The notes beneath the pieces are model-generated. The model did no database searches, had not been told where the DNA came from, and was given only the letters and a program-made list of their open reading frames with translations. Shown here piece after piece: positions 60,884-64,000 of a stretch of 64,000 bases of DNA. The position numbers were made by a program, and so were the translations under genes. Position 1 is the stretch's first letter; each line of letters begins with the position of its first letter. Source of the DNA: Salibacterium aidingense DSM 18341 (lineage in GTDB: Bacteria; Bacillota; Bacilli; Bacillales; Marinococcaceae); the NCBI RefSeq assembly GCF_000429685.1, contig NZ_KE386940.1:198113-262112 (forward strand), in the 5' to 3' direction.

Positions 60884-62254
60884 ATGTCGTATTCCATCCA
60901 GCGCCGACGATATTTGTTGTATAGTCTTGTATTAGGGTTATATCTCATCCATGTTTTCCTGCACTGGGAGGTTCTGCTTTACATAACAGGGATTCTGGCT
61001 ATTCCGGCTTTACTGCTTGCTTTTAGGACCGCCACCCGGCTGTTTCAAATTTTAGGTGCTGTTTTTATAGGGGCCGGTATTATTTTGTTTTTATACAGTG
61101 GTCTTTCTATACGAGAAGTGCCTTTATTTCTTACGGCTAATATGGAGCTGTTATCGTTTTTAGCTGTGCTTCCATGGATGAACAGTGTTGTCAGGGCGGG
61201 CAGATTTGACCGCCGCATCAATCAGCTGCTTCGGGCCAATGTTTCTGATTTGGGGAAACTGTATACCCGGGGGATGATAACCACTTATATACTCGTATCT
61301 TTTATTAATTTATCAGCTCTTCCATTATCACAACATGTCCTTCTGGAAAATATAGCAAAGGTAAAAAAAACCGTACAGGAATCATTTATCAGCCGGACGA
61401 CACTTCGGGCTTTTACACTGGCTCTCGCCTGGAGTCCGATGGAAATAATGGTGGCCATCACGATTGATTCTACCGGAATTGGGTATCTTACCTATCTGCC
61501 ATGGTTGTTATTATGTTCACTCCTCATGCTTGTTCTTGATGCGTGGAAGGGGAGAAAAGGATTTCAATCGTATCCTTATGAACCGGCAGGGGGAGGGCTG
61601 AACCGCCGCCTGCCTGCCCGTTCTCTTGTTCTTCAGATTATCCAGCTTTTTACGGCTTTAGCTGTTTTTTTAGGTATTGTCGTCGTGATCGGGAACAGGA
61701 GCGGCCTGAATTTTATTCTTACGGTAACGTTTGTTATAGTGCCCTTTTCGTGTGTATGGGCTGCTGTGATCGGCAGGTGGAGGTCGTTTCGAGTGGTAGG
61801 CTGGGAGATGTGGAAAAGAAGAACGAATGGTATGCAGAACTTTGTCGTTTTATTTTTGTCATTAGGATTTTTTTCCAGCAGTTTAAATGAGACACCATTT
61901 TTAGAAATGATACGATACCCATTTGTGGCTGCGTCGGATTATCCGCTCATTATTTTACTTTTAATTCAGTATACTTATCTTGGGTTATCCATGGCAGGGG
62001 TTCATCCGATTGCTACGGTGGGGGTTCTTATAGAAGTGCTGCCGCCCTTGTATCATGTAATGAATCCGATGAGTATAGGGATGGTGCTGATTACGGGAGC
62101 TCTTGCCACAGGAGCAGTTGGGACATATGGCATTACGGTTACAATGACGGCCCAGAATACACGGCAGAACCCTTATAAAATCACGGGGCGGAATATGCCC
62201 TTTGCGATTCTCTATGGAAGCGTCGGCACACTAATCGGTTATTTATTATTATAA
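60884..62254 (+). CDS. Uncharacterised multi-helix membrane protein, 456 aa
   Basis: About twelve to thirteen hydrophobic helices with no soluble domain. Internal blocks such as LFLTANMELLSFLAVLPW, FTLALAWSPMEIMVAITIDS and VGVLIEVLPPL resemble an ion-transporter-type membrane fold, but I cannot place it in a known family. Start ATG 60884 with AGGGGGT upstream. The gene stands alone, followed by repeat copy D. Confidence 0.7.
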   Translation: MSYSIQRRRYLLYSLVLGLYLIHVFLHWEVLLYITGILAIPALLLAFRTATRLFQILGAVFIGAGIILFLYSGLSIREVPLFLTANMELLSFLAVLPWMNSVVRAGRFDRRINQLLRANVSDLGKLYTRGMITTYILVSFINLSALPLSQHVLLENIAKVKKTVQESFISRTTLRAFTLALAWSPMEIMVAITIDSTGIGYLTYLPWLLLCSLLMLVLDAWKGRKGFQSYPYEPAGGGLNRRLPARSLVLQIIQLFTALAVFLGIVVVIGNRSGLNFILTVTFVIVPFSCVWAAVIGRWRSFRVVGWEMWKRRTNGMQNFVVLFLSLGFFSSSLNETPFLEMIRYPFVAASDYPLIILLLIQYTYLGLSMAGVHPIATVGVLIEVLPPLYHVMNPMSIGMVLITGALATGAVGTYGITVTMTAQNTRQNPYKITGRNMPFAILYGSVGTLIGYLLL

Positions 62255-62261
62255 GAAAGGT

Positions 62262-62352
62262 GCAAGCGTCCTGAATATGGAAGTTTGGCTGAGGACACCA
62301 CATCCTGTGAACCTCCTAGCGCCTGGGCGCTGGAGCTGGATCTTGCAAACGC
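62262..62352 (-). repeat. Dispersed GC-rich repeat, copy D (inverted)
   Basis: On the minus strand it reads GATCCAGCTCCAGCGCCCAGG near its start and GACGCTTGCACC near its end, like copy A but shorter and with a diverged centre. Confidence 0.55.
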
Positions 62353-62376
62353 CAAAATTTATACAGTCCTATATGC

Positions 62377-62415
62377 TAAAAAAGAAGAATAGCCCGGTGC
62401 TGGGCTATTCTTCTT
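62377..62415 (-). terminator. Terminator of the ytvI-like gene
   Basis: A perfect 14-bp stem (AAGAAGAATAGCCC/GGGCTATTCTTCTT) includes the stop codon and is followed on the minus strand by a T-run. Confidence 0.85.
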
Positions 62416-63526
62416 TAAATCCGTGTACGATAAACTGTTTCAGGTCATAGAAGACGCCAATGTCAATTAAAATAACAATCAGCACTAAGAGAACCGGTCC
62501 GAATAGGAGGCCGACAGCCCCGAATAATTGAAGGCCGGCAAATAAGGAGACAAGAACGGCAATGGGGTTGAGGTTCATGCTTGAGGATAAAACTTTTGGT
62601 TCGATCGTTTGGCGCACTACCATTGTAATACCGTACAATATCGCCAAACTGATGCTCAGGCCGATATTCCCTGTCAAAAGCAGGTATAAGGACCAGGGAA
62701 GCAGAATGGTTCCGGTCCCAAGATAAGGAAGAAATTCAGCGATACCAACAATAATGGCCAGCGTAATTTTTCCATCCACCCGCAGCAGGGACAACCCGAT
62801 AAAAACGATAATCCCAGTAATCATCATAAGAATAAGCTGGGCCCGGATATATCCAAATACCCGCCCCCACATGGCGTAGTAAAAGGCGCGGAATTTTTTA
62901 TTGACTTGATCGGGGATATATTGCCGGCACCATTGGCTCATTTTTTCCCAATCTTTCCCTATAAAATAAATCGCGAGCAATATAAATAAGAAAGCAACAA
63001 GAAAGGTAGGAACCTGAAGAACAATCTGGGTAAGACCGTCTGCAATGCGCTGGGCAAATTGGCCGATGGCTGTGCCTATTTGGCTCCCTATTTCGGAAAT
63101 ACCGTCATTGAAGGAAAACCCTTCCCCTTCACTGAGGTTATCAGCTACCCCGCTTATTTCCCGCCAAATGGGGAGGAGGGTTTGATTTATAAACTGCTGA
63201 ATATGCGTGAAAGCTTGTTCCATCCAGCTTGGTGCATAGTCTGCAAAACGTTGAATTCCATCAATCACTAAAAATGTTAATCCGGTAATGATGCCGCCGA
63301 TAATGGATAATCCAATGATCAGGGCGGATAATGCCGCAATTCCTCTCGGAAATTTTGCCTTATGGTGAAGGAAGGCAGACAAGGGTTTCAGCATCCAGGC
63401 AAAGAGTGCAGCCAGCCAAAACGGATAGGTTAGCTTAAAGACAGTGATTACGATCCAAACGAGAGCTGTAATGGCAGCGACCACGATAAGTAATCTGGCA
63501 ATCATCCAGGCTGTTTCTTTTTTCAC
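62405..63526 (-). CDS. ytvI: AI-2E/PerM-family membrane protein, YtvI-like
   Basis: 373 aa with about eight helices. Signatures include IVGIAEFLPYLGTGTILLPWSLY and IEPKVLSSSMNLNPIAVLVSLFAGLQLFGAVGLLFGP, both characteristic of the AI-2E transporter family. A large extracytoplasmic loop (about 95-170) is typical of YtvI, annotated as a sporulation integral membrane protein. Its transport role is not established. Start GTG 63526 with AAGGAGGG upstream. An upstream extension in frame would include that site. Confidence 0.85.
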   Translation of the reverse strand: MKKETAWMIARLLIVVAAITALVWIVITVFKLTYPFWLAALFAWMLKPLSAFLHHKAKFPRGIAALSALIIGLSIIGGIITGLTFLVIDGIQRFADYAPSWMEQAFTHIQQFINQTLLPIWREISGVADNLSEGEGFSFNDGISEIGSQIGTAIGQFAQRIADGLTQIVLQVPTFLVAFLFILLAIYFIGKDWEKMSQWCRQYIPDQVNKKFRAFYYAMWGRVFGYIRAQLILMMITGIIVFIGLSLLRVDGKITLAIIVGIAEFLPYLGTGTILLPWSLYLLLTGNIGLSISLAILYGITMVVRQTIEPKVLSSSMNLNPIAVLVSLFAGLQLFGAVGLLFGPVLLVLIVILIDIGVFYDLKQFIVHGFKEE

Positions 63527-63709
63527 ACGTACCCTCCTTGCCGTTCTTCTGTATTCTCTCTCCATTTTACCTTTAAGTAACGCTGTATTGCCAGTATTTA
63601 TAAATAAAGGATTTGTTTCTGCGGCAAAAATGGGTTTAATAACGACGGAAGTGGAAATAGAGGAGAGTAGAAGCTATATCATTCATTATTGGCAGAAAGA
63701 GGGTTGAAC

Positions 63710-64000
63710 ATGCAGGTGAAGGATAAGGTTTGGCTGATTACAGGAGCGGCTTCCGGAATGGGCGGAGCCTGCGCTAAAATGATTACTGAAAACGGCGGGA
63801 AGGTAATTATTGCTGATATTAATGTAAAAAAAGGGAGAAAGTTTGCCGAGCAGCTGGGAGATAATGCCATATTTATTAAAACAGATGTGACTTCTGAAGA
63901 GGACGCTGCGCACACCGTAGCAGACGCCATGGCTCATTTTGGGAAACTGGACGGCTTGATTAACTGCGCAGCCCTTGGCGTCGCAGAGAAAATTTTAAAT
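63710..64000 (+). CDS. Short-chain dehydrogenase/reductase, N-terminal part
   Basis: 97 codons are visible; the gene runs off the window. The Rossmann cofactor motif TGAASGMG (residues 11-18), IIADIN, KTDVTSEEDAAHTVADAMAHFG and LDGLINCAA fit the SDR family. The NCAA/AEKIL context resembles 3-hydroxyacyl-CoA dehydrogenase type-2 (HSD10-like) enzymes. The catalytic Tyr-x3-Lys lies beyond the end. The ATG has AGAGGG upstream. Confidence 0.85.
   Translation, partial: MQVKDKVWLITGAASGMGGACAKMITENGGKVIIADINVKKGRKFAEQLGDNAIFIKTDVTSEEDAAHTVADAMAHFGKLDGLINCAALGVAEKILN

Overview
The window reads as chromosomal DNA of an endospore-forming member of the Bacillaceae, probably a halophilic or alkaliphilic one. 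The signs are the cotJABC spore-coat operon, a YtvI-type membrane protein, sinR/sinI-type regulators, sigma-B, PerR, Fur and cre-like sites, AGGAGG ribosome binding sites, strongly acidic proteins and several Na+/H+ antiporters. No prophage, CRISPR array or rRNA operon is visible. The species cannot be fixed from sequence alone.

Layout. 1-8.4 kb: the end of a NarK transporter, small unknowns, a CAP-domain lipoprotein, a 366-bp element with inverted-repeat ends (MITE-like), DUF421, DUF2254 and DUF2515 (YppC) proteins and an MFS exporter. 8.4-14.5 kb: metE-nrdA-nrdB, one tightly packed minus-strand operon behind a cobalamin riboswitch and an intrinsic terminator, so the B12-independent methionine synthase and ribonucleotide reductase appear to be switched together. 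14.6-20.4 kb: alkylpurine glycosylase, PerR-box ahpC/ahpF, a YeeE/YedE sulfur transporter, a sirtuin and tRNA-Leu. 20.4-30 kb: M20 peptidase, a channel-like protein, cotJABC, a sugar dehydrogenase lipoprotein, recQ, csp, ohr and an antiporter. 30-36 kb: a tripartite tricarboxylate transporter (tctCBA) with a perfect cre site and its CitA/CitB-like two-component system. 36-43 kb: topB, cshA with a leader terminator, an ABC-F ATPase and TerC. 43-48.6 kb: SodC, a half-length dehydroquinate synthase II-like protein, a probable selenoprotein, a large CPA1 antiporter and a Fur-box gene pair.

49.8-51.6 kb is the most unusual part. A c-di-GMP-I riboswitch precedes a 39-codon SinI-like antirepressor gene and can pair with its Shine-Dalgarno sequence. 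A SinR homologue follows, facing a second SinR/SinI-like pair on the other strand. A repeated TTATATA-type motif lies at all the promoters. 51.6-64 kb: EamA transporter, an unexplained structured RNA candidate, a Fur-regulated siderophore ATPase plus FhuF-like reductase, a sigma-B-type small membrane protein, a metallo-hydrolase, aldehyde dehydrogenase, mnmH (tRNA 2-selenouridine synthase), a 3D-domain cell-wall protein, YtvI and the start of an SDR dehydrogenase.

Two observations support each other. The AhpC/TSA-like gene at 44927-45490 carries an in-frame UGA exactly where a redox Cys is expected (U-P-F-C), and mnmH at 58657 shows that the organism handles selenophosphate. At least four copies of a dispersed GC-rich repeat ending in GGCGCTTGC-T-run sit in the intergenic regions.
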